This document shows, piece by piece, positions 51,522 through 62,898 of a stretch of 64,000 nucleotides of DNA; position 1 is the first letter of the stretch, and the number at the start of each line of letters is the position of its first letter. The translations under genes were made by a program, and so were the position numbers. The notes below the pieces were generated by a model. It did no database searches. It worked only from the letters and a program-made list of their open reading frames with translations, and was not told the DNA's origin. This DNA comes from Rhodoferax lithotrophicus (GTDB lineage Bacteria > Pseudomonadota > Gammaproteobacteria > Burkholderiales > Burkholderiaceae_C), in assembly GCF_019973615.1 (NCBI RefSeq), contig NZ_AP024238.1:1488001-1552000 (forward strand), read 5' to 3'.

Positions 51522-52373
51522 ATGACTCAGACTCTCACCTTGCACCAGCGCATTCAGGCACAGTACCAAGCCCTGTCCCTGGTCGACCGCAAGCTGGCTG
51601 ACGTGGTGCTGGCCCATGAGAAAAACCTGCTGGCCTACAGCGCCACCGAGCTGGCGGCGCTGGCCGGTGTCTCCAAGGCCAGCACGGCGCGTTTTTTCAA
51701 GCGCCTGGGGTTTACCGACTTTCAGGCTTTTCGTCAGCACCAGCGTCAGGGCACGCCGCAGCCTTCGCCCCTGAGCCGGGTGGCACAGCAAGGCCTGCGC
51801 GCCAGTCCCTTGCAGCAACACATGGCGCAAGATGCCCAGCAATTGCAAGCGCTGGCCGAGAGCTTGAGTGATGCCAGCGTGCAGCAGGCCGCCAAGTTGC
51901 TGGTGAGCGCACGCCGCGTCTGGGTGGTGGGCTACCGCAACGGCTACATGGCTGCGTTTTACGCGCAAGCACTGCTGTCGCAGTTGCGCGCCGAGGTGCG
52001 TCTGCTCAACGAGGGTGCGGGCGAAGATGCTGAACGGCTGGCAGAGATACAAAGTGGCGACGTGCTGTTGGCCATGGACTTTCGCCGCCGCACACGCCGC
52101 CTGAGCCAGGTGGTGGGTATTGCCTGTGAAGCCGGTGCGGCGCTGGTGCTGGTCAGTGATGCCCGGGTGTCGGCCCTGTCGGCCCGCGCCCAGGCCCTGT
52201 TCATTTGCCCGCCGCAGGACGAGGCGATTTTTGACTCCTATGTGGGCGCCATCAGCCTGATCAACTACCTGGCCACCGCTACGCTGGCTCATTTGCCAAA
52301 AAAAGCCCGCGCCCGCATGGCTGCCATCGAACAAGTCCACGCCCAGCTGGACGACCTGGAACCCTCTCTTTAA
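51522..52373 (+). CDS. RpiR/MurR family transcriptional regulator
   Basis: 283-aa regulator. N-terminal helix-turn-helix (YSATELAALAGVSKASTARF) and a C-terminal SIS sugar-phosphate-type domain (RVWVVGYRNGYMAAFYAQAL). ATG 51522 (MTQTLTLHQR) is chosen; the longer frame begins inside the divergent gene. It leads the dpaL cluster (14-base gap) and probably controls both that cluster and the divergent importer. Regulators of this kind also occur beside amino-acid and hydantoin genes. Confidence 0.9.
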   Translation: MTQTLTLHQRIQAQYQALSLVDRKLADVVLAHEKNLLAYSATELAALAGVSKASTARFFKRLGFTDFQAFRQHQRQGTPQPSPLSRVAQQGLRASPLQQHMAQDAQQLQALAESLSDASVQQAAKLLVSARRVWVVGYRNGYMAAFYAQALLSQLRAEVRLLNEGAGEDAERLAEIQSGDVLLAMDFRRRTRRLSQVVGIACEAGAALVLVSDARVSALSARAQALFICPPQDEAIFDSYVGAISLINYLATATLAHLPKKARARMAAIEQVHAQLDDLEPSL

Positions 52374-52387
52374 ACCCAAGAACTGCC

Positions 52388-53608
52388 ATGACACCACACC
52401 CCTTTACCCTCCTGACCAACCCCCGTTTTCAAGCCAATGAGGCCTACGGCGCAGAGTGCAGCAACTTGCTCAGTGCCACGGAACTGGCGCAAGCCAAAAC
52501 CGTCATCAGCACCTGGCCGGGTTATGCCGTGACCCGCCTGTGCTCGCTGCCGGCACTGGCCCACACGGCGGGTTTCGCCAGCATCCACTACAAAGATGAA
52601 GGTTCACGCTTTGGCCTTGGCAGTTTTAAAGGCCTGGGCGGGGCCTATGCGGTAGCCCGCCTGCTGTGCCGCGAACTCGGCCAGCGCTTGGGTCGAACGG
52701 TGAGCCATGCCGATCTGCAAAATGACCCAGCATTGCGCCAGGCCTGCGCCGACATCACCGTCACCTGCGCCACCGACGGCAACCATGGCCGCTCGGTGGC
52801 CTGGGGTGCGCAAATGCTGGGCTGCCGCTGCGTCATCTACATCCACGCCACGGTGAGCGAAGGGCGCAAGGACGCGATTGCCCGCTACGGCGCACAGGTG
52901 GTGCGCACCAGCGGCAATTACGACGAGTCGGTGCAACAGGCCGACCGCGATGCCAAGGCCAACGGCTGGTTTGTGATCTCTGACACCTCTTACCCCGGCT
53001 ACATGGACGTGCCGCGTGACGTGATGCAGGGCTACCAGCTCATGGTGCATGAGGCCGTACGCGCCCTGCCGCAGTGGCCCACCCATGTGTTTGTGCAAGC
53101 CGGTGTGGGCGGTTTTGCGGCGGCGGTGTGCGCCTATTTTTGGGAGCGCAGCGCCGAGCAGCGCCCGGTGTTTGTGGTGGTAGAGCCCGAACGCGCCGAC
53201 TGTCTGCTGCAAAGCGCCCGCGCCGGTGAAGTGACGGCCGTCAAGGGTGATCTGGGCACCTTGATGGCTGGCCTGGCCTGTGGCGAGGTCTCGCTGCTGG
53301 CCTGGCAGATTCTGGCCACCGGGGCCAACGCCTTTTGCAGCATCCCCGATGCCGCTGCGGTGGATGTGATGCGCCTGCTGGCTAGCCCGCAAGGTGGTGA
53401 CCCGGTGATCGTCGCTGGTGAATCCGCCGTGGCTGGCTTGGCCGCTGCCCTGCTCACAGCGCAAGACAACGCCGCCCGCAACGCACTCGGCCTGCGGTCG
53501 GACAGCCGCGTGCTGCTGTTTGGCAGCGAGGGCGACACCGACCCCGCGCTGTACCAGCAACTGGTCGGCCGCAGTGCCGCCCAGGTGCGCGCGGGCGCAG
53601 CCGCATGA
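52388..53608 (+). CDS. dpaL: 2,3-diaminopropionate ammonia-lyase
   Basis: 406-aa PLP enzyme (YgeX/DpaL) that converts diaminopropionate to pyruvate and two ammonia. Seen: KDEGSRFGLGSFKGLGGAYA with the Schiff-base lysine, CATDGNHGRSVAWGAQMLGC and VFVQAGVGGFAAAVCAYFW, which together distinguish this family from threonine dehydratases. It overlaps the next gene by four bases (ATGA). Confidence 0.93.
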   Translation: MTPHPFTLLTNPRFQANEAYGAECSNLLSATELAQAKTVISTWPGYAVTRLCSLPALAHTAGFASIHYKDEGSRFGLGSFKGLGGAYAVARLLCRELGQRLGRTVSHADLQNDPALRQACADITVTCATDGNHGRSVAWGAQMLGCRCVIYIHATVSEGRKDAIARYGAQVVRTSGNYDESVQQADRDAKANGWFVISDTSYPGYMDVPRDVMQGYQLMVHEAVRALPQWPTHVFVQAGVGGFAAAVCAYFWERSAEQRPVFVVVEPERADCLLQSARAGEVTAVKGDLGTLMAGLACGEVSLLAWQILATGANAFCSIPDAAAVDVMRLLASPQGGDPVIVAGESAVAGLAAALLTAQDNAARNALGLRSDSRVLLFGSEGDTDPALYQQLVGRSAAQVRAGAAA

Positions 53609-54840
53609 GCACGCCACAAATCAACGCAGAGCGCCTGCTGACCAGTCTGCACGCCCTGGGCCAGATCGGTGCACTGCACGGTGGTGGTGTCAACCGCCTG
53701 GCCTTGAGTGATGCAGACGGCCAAGGCCGCGACTGGACGGTGGCGCGCATGCGCGAACTGGGCATGCAAGTGACGGTGGATGCCATCGGCAACATCGTCG
53801 GCCTCTGCCCCGGTACGGAGGACTTGCCGCCGGTGATGATCGGCTCCCACATCGACACCGTGCGCACCGGCGGCCTGTACGACGGCAACTACGGCGTGCT
53901 GGCGGGCCTGGAAGTGATTGCCACACTGCGCCAGGCCGGTATCCAGCCGCGCCGCCCGCTGGCGGTGGCGGTGTTCACCAACGAAGAAGGCGCACGCTTT
54001 CAGCCCGACATGATGGGCAGCCTGGTTTACGTGGGTGGCCTGCCCTTGCAAGAGGCGCTAAGCACCTGCGATGCCGATGGCGTAACCGTACAAACCGAGC
54101 TGCAACGCATCGGCTACCAGGGCATGGCTCCGGTGGGCGCACCCGTGGTGGACAGCTATGTGGAGCTGCACATCGAGCAAGGCCCGGTGCTGGAGCAAAT
54201 GGGTTTGCAGATTGGCGTGGTCGAAGGTGTGCAAGGCATCTCATGGACCGAATTCACCGTGCAAGGCCAGTCCAACCACGCCGGTACCACCCCGATGGCG
54301 CTGCGCCACGATGCCGCGCTGGTGGCCGCACAGGTGGCAGTGTTTGTGCGCGAGCTGAGTCAACGCCTGGGTGGCCGCCAACTGGCGACCGTGGGCGCAC
54401 TGCGGCTTAGCCCGAACCTGGTCAACGTCATCGCGCAACAAGCTGTGTTCACCGTGGACCTGCGCAACACCAACAGCGCCGCACTGGCACAGGCCGAACG
54501 CGAGTTACACGCCTACGCCCAGCAAGCTGCGCAGGCTGAAGGCGTGCACATCAGCCACCGCACGCTGGCCCGCTTTGAGCCAGTGGATTTTGACCCAGAG
54601 GTGGTGAACCTGGTGGAGCAGCAAACCCAAGCCCTGGGCTGCAGCTACCAGCGCATGCCCAGCGGCGCCGGGCACGACGCGCAAATGCTGGCCCGCGTCT
54701 GCCCCAGCGCCATGATCTTTGTGCCCAGCGTGGGCGGCCTGAGCCACAACGTGCGCGAACACACCGCCCCCGCCGACCTGCAACGCGGCGCCCAAGTGCT
54801 GCTGCAAGTGGTGCTGGCGCTGGCTAACCGACCTGTCTAA
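53605..54840 (+). CDS. M20 family N-carbamoyl-L-amino-acid hydrolase/allantoate amidohydrolase-like
   Basis: 411-aa Zn-dependent amidohydrolase. Metal-site motifs GSHIDTVRTGGLYDGNYGVL and FTNEEGARF, a dimerisation domain (QGQSNHAGTTPMALRHDA) and MPSGAGHDAQMLARVCPSAM near the end fit the AllC/HyuC/AmaB group. The substrate is probably a carbamoyl or ureido compound. Translationally coupled to dpaL; YgeX/YgeY-type neighbours in other bacteria also combine such genes. Confidence 0.88.
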   Translation: MSTPQINAERLLTSLHALGQIGALHGGGVNRLALSDADGQGRDWTVARMRELGMQVTVDAIGNIVGLCPGTEDLPPVMIGSHIDTVRTGGLYDGNYGVLAGLEVIATLRQAGIQPRRPLAVAVFTNEEGARFQPDMMGSLVYVGGLPLQEALSTCDADGVTVQTELQRIGYQGMAPVGAPVVDSYVELHIEQGPVLEQMGLQIGVVEGVQGISWTEFTVQGQSNHAGTTPMALRHDAALVAAQVAVFVRELSQRLGGRQLATVGALRLSPNLVNVIAQQAVFTVDLRNTNSAALAQAERELHAYAQQAAQAEGVHISHRTLARFEPVDFDPEVVNLVEQQTQALGCSYQRMPSGAGHDAQMLARVCPSAMIFVPSVGGLSHNVREHTAPADLQRGAQVLLQVVLALANRPV

Positions 54841-54859
54841 CTTCTACCTATCACTTTCT

Positions 54860-55825
54860 ATGCCACGCTACCTCAACGTCGCCCTTGGCCAACTCGGCCC
54901 CATCCAACGCGCTGACACCCGCCCTCAGGTGGTGGCGCGCCTGTGTGAACTGATGCGCCAGGCCCACGCCGTGGGCGCGCAGCTCATCGTCTTCCCCGAG
55001 CTGGCGCTCACCACCTTCTTTCCACGCTGGTACATCGAAGACGAGGCTGAAATCAACAGCTTCTTCGAGCACAGCATGCCCAACGCTGCCACCCAGCCGC
55101 TGTTTGACCTTGGCAAACAACTGGGCGTGGGCTTCTACCTGGGCTATGCCGAGCTGGCGCAAGAGGCCACCGGTGCGGTGCGTTACAACACCTCCATCCT
55201 GGTCGACCGCAGCGGCCAGATCGTCGCCAAGTACCGCAAGGTGCACCTGCCCGGCCACAAGGAACACGAACCGTGGCGGCGCTTTCAGCACCTGGAAAAA
55301 CGCTACTTCACCCCCGGCACAGGCTGGGAGGTGACCCAAGCCTTTGGAGGCATCCTGGGCATGGCCATCTGCAACGACCGCCGCTGGGCCGAAACCTACC
55401 GCGTGATGGGCCTGCAAGGTGTGGAAATGGTGCTGATCGGCTACAACACCCCAGTGCACAACGCCCCCGCGCCGCAGCATGACGACCTGTCCCTGTTCCA
55501 CAACCAGCTCTCCATGCAAGCCGGTGCTTACCAGAACGGCACCTGGGTGGTGGGCGTGGCCAAGGCCGGCGTGGAGGAGGGCGTGGACAGCATCGGCGGC
55601 AGTTGCATCATCGCCCCGTCGGGTGAGGTGGTGGCGCGCTGCCTGACCAAGGGCGACGAGATGGCGATTGCACGTTGTGATCTGGACTTTTGCGCGGTTT
55701 ACAAGCGCACCACGTTCAACTTTGATCTGCACCGACAGCCGCAGGCTTATGGGCTGATTACACAGCGCAAGGGGGAGACGCTGGGGGCGGATGGGATGCC
55801 GTTGTCGGCTTTGTCTGGGGGGTGA
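54860..55825 (+). CDS. N-carbamoyl-D-amino-acid hydrolase (nitrilase superfamily)
   Basis: 321-aa amidase with the catalytic triad E47 (VFPELALTTFFPRWY), K127 (KYRKVHLPGH) and C171 (MAICNDRRWAETY), the numbering and context of D-carbamoylases. It cleaves N-carbamoyl-D-amino acids to D-amino acid, CO2 and ammonia. No hydantoinase gene is beside it, so the substrate may come from import. Nineteen bases after the M20 gene; same operon. Confidence 0.9.
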   Translation: MPRYLNVALGQLGPIQRADTRPQVVARLCELMRQAHAVGAQLIVFPELALTTFFPRWYIEDEAEINSFFEHSMPNAATQPLFDLGKQLGVGFYLGYAELAQEATGAVRYNTSILVDRSGQIVAKYRKVHLPGHKEHEPWRRFQHLEKRYFTPGTGWEVTQAFGGILGMAICNDRRWAETYRVMGLQGVEMVLIGYNTPVHNAPAPQHDDLSLFHNQLSMQAGAYQNGTWVVGVAKAGVEEGVDSIGGSCIIAPSGEVVARCLTKGDEMAIARCDLDFCAVYKRTTFNFDLHRQPQAYGLITQRKGETLGADGMPLSALSGG

Positions 55826-55829
55826 AGGC

Positions 55830-55872
55830 GCTATTGATTGGGTAGCTGCTTGCGCTTTATTTACGGTCGGCG
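55830..55872 (+). repeat. partial dispersed repeat copy
   Basis: 'gggtagctgcttgcgcttta' directly after the D-carbamoylase stop codon; the right half is degraded. Confidence 0.55.
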
Positions 55873-55903
55873 CGCTCAAATCCAAGTGCAACACCGACGT
55901 AGT

Positions 55904-56026
55904 CTATTGGATTGACGCTGGAGCCACCTCAAGGCGCCCAAGCCACTGTCGATAAACCTCGATTGGTGAGGCCCAACCAAGTGTTTGGCGGGGCCTGTTA
56001 TTCATCTCATCGACAAACGCGTCAGC
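55904..56026 (-). pseudogene. transposase C-terminal fragment (IS30-like)
   Basis: On the minus strand one frame reads FVDEMNNRPRQTLGWASPIE and ends with a stop at 55904. N-N-R-P-R-x-x-L-G-x-x-x-P-x-E is the usual tail of IS30-type (and similar DDE) transposases. Only about 40 codons remain, with no start, catalytic residues or terminal repeats. Confidence 0.75.
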
Positions 56027-56029
56027 ACA

Positions 56030-56428
56030 TCAGTGAGATAGGCCTGCGGCACGATGTGGTTCACAGCGGCTGGCACGCAGGTTGGCAAATGTGTAGGTGG
56101 TGTGGGGTTGGGCGGCTCCGAGCATGTCAATCGGCGCTGCGGCCAGCATCCCGGAATCGATGCGCATCATGCCAGTCCCTCGTGCAGCCACGCGCTGCTG
56201 GAGGTCAGCGCATGCGGGGGGCACTGCCCGCATAAATTCGACGCGGGTCTGGGTGCAGGTCCCATTGAGCATTTGCCGCCAGCGCCGCTTACAGCTCAAC
56301 TGGGTTCGCCAATAGCTCAGCGCCTCGTTTCGTGATTAGGCATAGGCTGCCAGTTTCATGCCGCTGGCGCGCCAGGTGTCAATGTCTTGCAGCGCGCGAG
56401 CGATGTGTACCCGGTCTGCTTCATTCAT
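56030..56428 (-). pseudogene. IS66-type accessory gene remnant
   Basis: From ATG 56428 the frame reads MNEADRVHIARALQDIDTWR then ASGMKLAAYA and hits a stop (56336-56338), after which the same frame continues as protein-like sequence (YWRTQLSCKRRWRQMLNGTC ...) to 56030. The W-R-A-S-G-M-K-L and R-R-W-R patterns resemble small accessory proteins of IS66-type elements in Burkholderiales, though this match is from memory. The internal stop and the loss of partner genes mark it as dead. Confidence 0.45.
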
Positions 56429-56435
56429 GAGATTC

Positions 56436-56456
56436 CTCGTTGTTGAAAACAACGAG
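56436..56456. other. hairpin CTCGTTGTT-gaa-AACAACGAG
   Basis: Perfect 9-base stem just upstream of the IS remnant and downstream of guaC. No T-run follows, so termination is uncertain; it may be part of the old element's end. Confidence 0.5.
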
Positions 56457-56525
56457 CGCGCCTATCCCGCCGCTATTACCCAAGGGTGGTGGGCACCGGA
56501 GGCTTACGTTAATGGTTCACTGGCT

Positions 56526-57503
56526 TTACATCAGTAAATGTTCACCCGCATTGTCTCCGCCCAAGGTGACGTAATTGACTTTACGGATGTCCATCAGTTT
56601 TTTGCCACCAGAGTAACTGATGGAACTCTGTACATCTTGCTCCATTTCAATCAGTGTGTTCGCCAGTTGGCCTTTGATGGGTTCCAGAATACGCTTGCCC
56701 TCCACGTGTTTGTATTCACCCTTGTTGAAGTCGCTGGCGGAGCCGTAATACTCCTTGAACAGCTTGCCATCCACTTCCACTGTTTTGCCTGGGCTTTCTT
56801 CGTGGCCGGCAAACAGCGAGCCAATCATGACCATGGTGGCTCCAAAGCGGATGCTCTTGGCGATGTCGCCATGGTCGCGGATGCCGCCATCGGCAATGAT
56901 GGGTTTTGTGGCCACCCGCGCGCACCATTTCACCGCGCTCAGTTGCCAGCCGCCAGTGCCAAAACCGGTTTTGAGTTTGGTGATACAGACCTTGCCAGGG
57001 CCGATGCCGACCTTGGTGGCATCGGCTCCCCAGTTCTCCAAATCAATCACCGCTTCAGGCGTGGCCACATTGCCGGCGATGATGAAAGTGCCGGGAATTT
57101 TTTCGCGCAGGTAAGCAATCATGTTTTTCACGCTGTCTGCATGGCCGTGGGCAATGTCGATGGTGATGTATTCGGGCGTTAAGCCCAGCATCACCAATCG
57201 GTCCACCGTGTCGTAATCCGGTTTTTTGACCCCCAGTGATATGGACGCATACAAGCCACGTGCTTTCATATCCTGCACAAACTTGACATTGTCCAGGTCA
57301 AAGCGGTGCATGACATAGAAGTAGTTGTTTTGTGCCAGCCAGATGCAAATGGCTTCGCTCACCACGGTTTTCATGTTGGCGGGTACCACTGGAATGCGAA
57401 AGTGCCGTGGGCCCAGTTGCACACTGGCATCACATTCAGAACGGCTTTCCACCCGGCATTTGCGGGGGAGTAGCAAGATATTGTCGTAGTCAAAAATTTC
57501 CAT
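56526..57503 (-). CDS. guaC: GMP reductase
   Basis: 325-aa TIM-barrel enzyme that reduces GMP to IMP with NADPH. Seen: GPGKVCITK with the catalytic cysteine (C173), [20 protein letters not shown] and [11 protein letters not shown] at the start. It lacks the CBS pair and length of IMP dehydrogenase, so GMP reductase fits. ATG 57503 (MEIFDYDN) is chosen over an in-frame start 39 bases upstream. IS debris lies just downstream. Confidence 0.93.
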   Translation of the reverse strand: MEIFDYDNILLLPRKCRVESRSECDASVQLGPRHFRIPVVPANMKTVVSEAICIWLAQNNYFYVMHRFDLDNVKFVQDMKARGLYASISLGVKKPDYDTVDRLVMLGLTPEYITIDIAHGHADSVKNMIAYLREKIPGTFIIAGNVATPEAVIDLENWGADATKVGIGPGKVCITKLKTGFGTGGWQLSAVKWCARVATKPIIADGGIRDHGDIAKSIRFGATMVMIGSLFAGHEESPGKTVEVDGKLFKEYYGSASDFNKGEYKHVEGKRILEPIKGQLANTLIEMEQDVQSSISYSGGKKLMDIRKVNYVTLGGDNAGEHLLM

Positions 57504-57635
57504 GGTCAGGCTCCTTGCGTGACGGCCCCTGAGTGTCCACAAAAGGTGGTGTTATCAGGGGCGTGTCGGGTTGAAAGAGAGCGCTTGGAATGCTGTGCCG
57601 GTTGGTAATGCGCAGTGCAGTACAAACCACACAGG

Positions 57636-57670
57636 CAAAAAAAACCGGGCTGCAATTGCTTGGGCCCGGT
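57636..57670 (-). terminator. rho-independent terminator of the 248-aa gene
   Basis: Stem ACCGGGC (57644-57650) / GCCCGGT (57664-57670) followed, on the minus strand, by an eight-T run at 57636-57643, 25 bases after the stop codon. Confidence 0.85.
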
Positions 57671-57694
57671 GCTTGATTGTATACAGTTCAAAAT

Positions 57695-58441
57695 TCAATG
57701 GGATGGTTTTTCTTCCGCAGGGCAGCTTGTGGCGGCTGTTGTCAGTATCTGACCTTGGACGTTTTGAATCCAGCCCACCAAGCGCAAACGCTCAGGCAAA
57801 GCCCCCGCAGGAATGTTCATGGGTCTGAGTTCATAAAACTCTAATTGCTCTGATTTTTCCAGTGTTTTACGCATATTCCATGAGGGTTGGAGCACATTTC
57901 TGACCAAATTTCTTGAGACTGGTGACTCCTCCAGTCCTTGGGGTAGTGATTCCACCATCACCAGCCAAGCTTGCAGCGGCGACGTGGTCAAAGCGCTGGC
58001 AGGCAGCTTCAGCGACATGATCACGCCCAGATAACCATTGACTGCCGGGCCTTGCACCACACGCAATTCAGCTCCAGGCCAACCCATAACCTTGCGTTCT
58101 TGACTGGTTTGTGTGCCGGGAACTGTTAATTTCTGATCCTCCAGCCGCACCAAGGCATCACGGGTTGCGGCGGCGGACAGCGGTGCCTCTTCACCTTGTG
58201 CGCCTGGCACGATCCAGTCCAAGGTGACGGTGTCTGTGGCCGTTTCCAGTGGGGTGGGATCACGCCAGCAGGATGCACAGTCTGCACTGATAAAGCGCTC
58301 CAGCAAAGCCTGGTGCGCCGCTTGACCATCGCTGCTGCAGGTGGATTGACTCAGCGCAGAGCTGCTGAACAATACGGCCATGGCTGAGCCTGCAAGGACT
58401 AAAAGCTGGGAAGGCTTGGCGATCAGGTGGGGCGACTTCAT
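57695..58441 (-). CDS. 248-aa exported hypothetical protein
   Basis: Unknown periplasmic protein with a signal peptide (LLVLAGSAMAVLFSSSALSQ). Four cysteines near the N-terminus (TCSSDG, ADCASCWRD) suggest a disulfide or metal site; CASC is not a haem site because no His follows. The rest reads as a compact beta-rich domain (TVTLDWIVPGAQGEE, GYLGVIMSLKLPASAL). Only 21 bases separate its start from uvrD on the opposite strand. A much longer frame to 59962 runs antisense through uvrD and is not real. Confidence 0.75.
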   Translation of the reverse strand: MKSPHLIAKPSQLLVLAGSAMAVLFSSSALSQSTCSSDGQAAHQALLERFISADCASCWRDPTPLETATDTVTLDWIVPGAQGEEAPLSAAATRDALVRLEDQKLTVPGTQTSQERKVMGWPGAELRVVQGPAVNGYLGVIMSLKLPASALTTSPLQAWLVMVESLPQGLEESPVSRNLVRNVLQPSWNMRKTLEKSEQLEFYELRPMNIPAGALPERLRLVGWIQNVQGQILTTAATSCPAEEKPSH

Positions 58442-58462
58442 GGCACTTCCTACAATGAATGG

Positions 58463-60883
<2,421 letters not shown>

Positions 60884-60901
60884 TCGGGTTTTAACGGTCG
60901 C

Positions 60902-61642
60902 TTAGCGCAAAGCCTGCACCGCCTGGCGCACATCCGCAGCCAGCGTCCGGCGGTCACGCTCTGCGGGCAACTGGGGCTCCCCCAACGCAACGGTGGCACA
61001 AAGGGGCGGCGCTGTCAGCGTGCGCCAGACCGATCCCAGCAAAGTGTCGTCGTCGATGTAGCAGGGTGCCAGGCTGGGCTGGCCGCTGGCTGCATCCACA
61101 AACCCCAATGCCACGGCTTGTACCGGCGCGTTGGCCGAAATGGCGGCCTGGAACAGGTTGGTATGAAACGGCAGCAGTTGCTGCCCGTTGCTGGTGGTGC
61201 CTTCGGGGAAGATCGCCAGAATGTCGCCCGCCCGCAGGTGCTCGGCCATGTGGTGCACCACACGCATGGCATCGCGGCGTGATTCGCGGGCAATAAACAG
61301 CGTGCCCACTGCGTGGGCCAGCCTGCCAAGCAGCGGCCAGTGCTGGATTTCAGCCTTGGCGACAAAACGGCAATGGCCCGCGGCCAGTAGCAAGGGAATG
61401 TCGAGCCAGGAAATGTGGTTGGCCACCAGCAGCATTGGGCCGCGTTCGGCGGGTTGACCCGTAACTATTAGTTTGATAGCTAGCTGCGCAAGTAATTCCT
61501 GGGCCCAAGCCTGAATTCTTGCTGATTTCTGGGGTTCGGTCAGTTGCGGAAAACGCCAAATGATCACGGCCAGCCCGTGAATCAGGTGAAGCCCTAGCCG
61601 GACCAGTCGGTAACTTGCAATCAAATGTCGTGTCATGCGCAA
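60902..61642 (-). CDS. 1-acyl-sn-glycerol-3-phosphate acyltransferase (PlsC family)
   Basis: 246-aa membrane-bound acyltransferase of phospholipid synthesis. Seen: the catalytic NHISWLDIP (HX4D), FIARESRRDA, the FPEGTTSNGQ motif and VPVQAVALGF-like VQAVALGF region. One N-terminal membrane segment. A dispersed repeat copy (about 61462-61510) lies in frame just before the HX4D motif and encodes roughly LLAQLAIKLIVTGQP. Convergent with uvrD. PlsC-like paralogues with lyso-lipid substrates are possible. Confidence 0.88.
   Translation of the reverse strand: MRMTRHLIASYRLVRLGLHLIHGLAVIIWRFPQLTEPQKSARIQAWAQELLAQLAIKLIVTGQPAERGPMLLVANHISWLDIPLLLAAGHCRFVAKAEIQHWPLLGRLAHAVGTLFIARESRRDAMRVVHHMAEHLRAGDILAIFPEGTTSNGQQLLPFHTNLFQAAISANAPVQAVALGFVDAASGQPSLAPCYIDDDTLLGSVWRTLTAPPLCATVALGEPQLPAERDRRTLAADVRQAVQALR
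61462..61510 (-). repeat. dispersed repeat translated inside the plsC-type gene
   Basis: Plus strand reads 'actattagtttgatagctag' and 'ctgcgcaagtaattcctggg'; a diverged copy, in frame with the gene. Confidence 0.6.
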
Positions 61643-61734
61643 AGCGGGCTTCCAAGGTGGCTCAGAGTAAAGCGGTGGCGAAGTGTAGCCAATGCCGGCC
61701 GCGTCATGGAGGGTGGTTTGAGAGTTTTTATGCT

Positions 61735-61782
61735 ACAAAATATGTAGCTTTTTGCGCTTATTTTGCAAGCATTGCAGGCAAT
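61735..61782 (+). repeat. dispersed repeat copy between plsC-type and HD-GYP genes
   Basis: 'aaatatgtagctttttgcgc' followed by 'ttattttgcaagcattgcag'. It ends at the stop codon of the HD-GYP gene. Confidence 0.6.
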
Positions 61783-62898
61783 TTATGCTTTGAATTTTTG
61801 GGCAATCAAAGCAAATTCGCGTTGCAGTCTGAGAAACACTTCAACCAGCTCGGGGTCAAAGTGTTGACCTTTTTCAGCCGTGATGATGGCCACCGCCTCT
61901 TCCACGGGGATGGCCTCTTTGTATACGCGTTTGCTGGTCAACGCGTCAAACACGTCAGCCAGCGCCATGATTCTGGCGGCCAAGGGAATGAGCTCCCCTT
62001 GCAATTGGTCAGGGTAGCCGTAGCCGTCCCAGCGCTCATGGTGTGAGCGTGCAATCAGCCGGGCTACTTCCAGAAAAGCCAGGGGGGTGCCCTGGCTGCG
62101 GTAGGCGGAGCGATCTGCATCCTTGACGCGCTGCATGGCCAGCGCAATGGCATCACCACCAATCTTGCAGTGGGTTTGGATGACCTCGAACTCTGCGGCC
62201 GTCAGTGGCCCGGGTTTGCGCAGGATGTGGTCGGGAATCCCCACTTTGCCGATGTCATGCAAGGGGGCCGCCCGCACGATCATTTTCAGATGTTCGTCGG
62301 AGAGCTGACCCTGGTAATGGGCATGCTGCCGGATCGCCTTGGCCAGCAGTTGCACATAGGACTGGGTGCGAAAAATGTGGCCACCGGTATCGGGGTCACG
62401 CGTTTCGGCCAGCGTGGCCAGTGCGTGCAGGCTGGCGTTCTGGATGAGTTCGTTGTCATGCATGCGCCGCGCCACTTCGGATTCCAGAAACGCGTTCTGA
62501 TCCTTCAGCCAGTCTTTGGCGAGTTTGTTTTCCAGCTGGATGCGAACCCGCGCCAGCACCACCACGGGTTTGATGGGTTTGGTGATGTAGTCGGCGGCAC
62601 CCAGCTCCAGCCCGCGCTCTTCGTCCTCGGCACGGTCTTTGGCAGTGACAAAGATGACCGGAATGTCGCGCGTCAAAGGGTTTTCTTTCAGCCGCGCCAG
62701 CAGCTGGTAGCCGTCCATGACCGGCATCATCACGTCCAGCAGAATCAGGTCGGGGATGGGGGCTGTGGCTGCAGCGTGTAAGGCGCGTTGCCCGGAATTG
62801 GCAATTTTGACGCGGTAGTGAGACTCCAGCAGCTCCCCCAGAATGGCCAGATTCTCGGGTTGATCATCAACCACCAGCACGGTGTGTATCTTGTTCAT
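61783..62898 (-). CDS. response regulator with HD-GYP phosphodiesterase domain
   Basis: 371-aa cytoplasmic two-component regulator (RpfG-like). Receiver domain with phospho-acceptor D55 ([13 protein letters not shown]), DD at 11-12 and K in FVTAKDR; then a short coiled linker and an HD-GYP domain with [13 protein letters not shown] and [11 protein letters not shown], the full HD and GYP signatures of active cyclic-di-GMP phosphodiesterases. Its start overlaps the end of the hybrid kinase by four bases, so the pair is co-translated and probably forms one phosphorelay. Confidence 0.95.
   Translation of the reverse strand: MNKIHTVLVVDDQPENLAILGELLESHYRVKIANSGQRALHAAATAPIPDLILLDVMMPVMDGYQLLARLKENPLTRDIPVIFVTAKDRAEDEERGLELGAADYITKPIKPVVVLARVRIQLENKLAKDWLKDQNAFLESEVARRMHDNELIQNASLHALATLAETRDPDTGGHIFRTQSYVQLLAKAIRQHAHYQGQLSDEHLKMIVRAAPLHDIGKVGIPDHILRKPGPLTAAEFEVIQTHCKIGGDAIALAMQRVKDADRSAYRSQGTPLAFLEVARLIARSHHERWDGYGYPDQLQGELIPLAARIMALADVFDALTSKRVYKEAIPVEEAVAIITAEKGQHFDPELVEVFLRLQREFALIAQKFKA

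Noticed and set aside
56526..57503. IMP dehydrogenase as the identity of the guaC product
   Set aside because: The protein lacks CBS domains and is about 160 residues too short; GMP reductase fits better.
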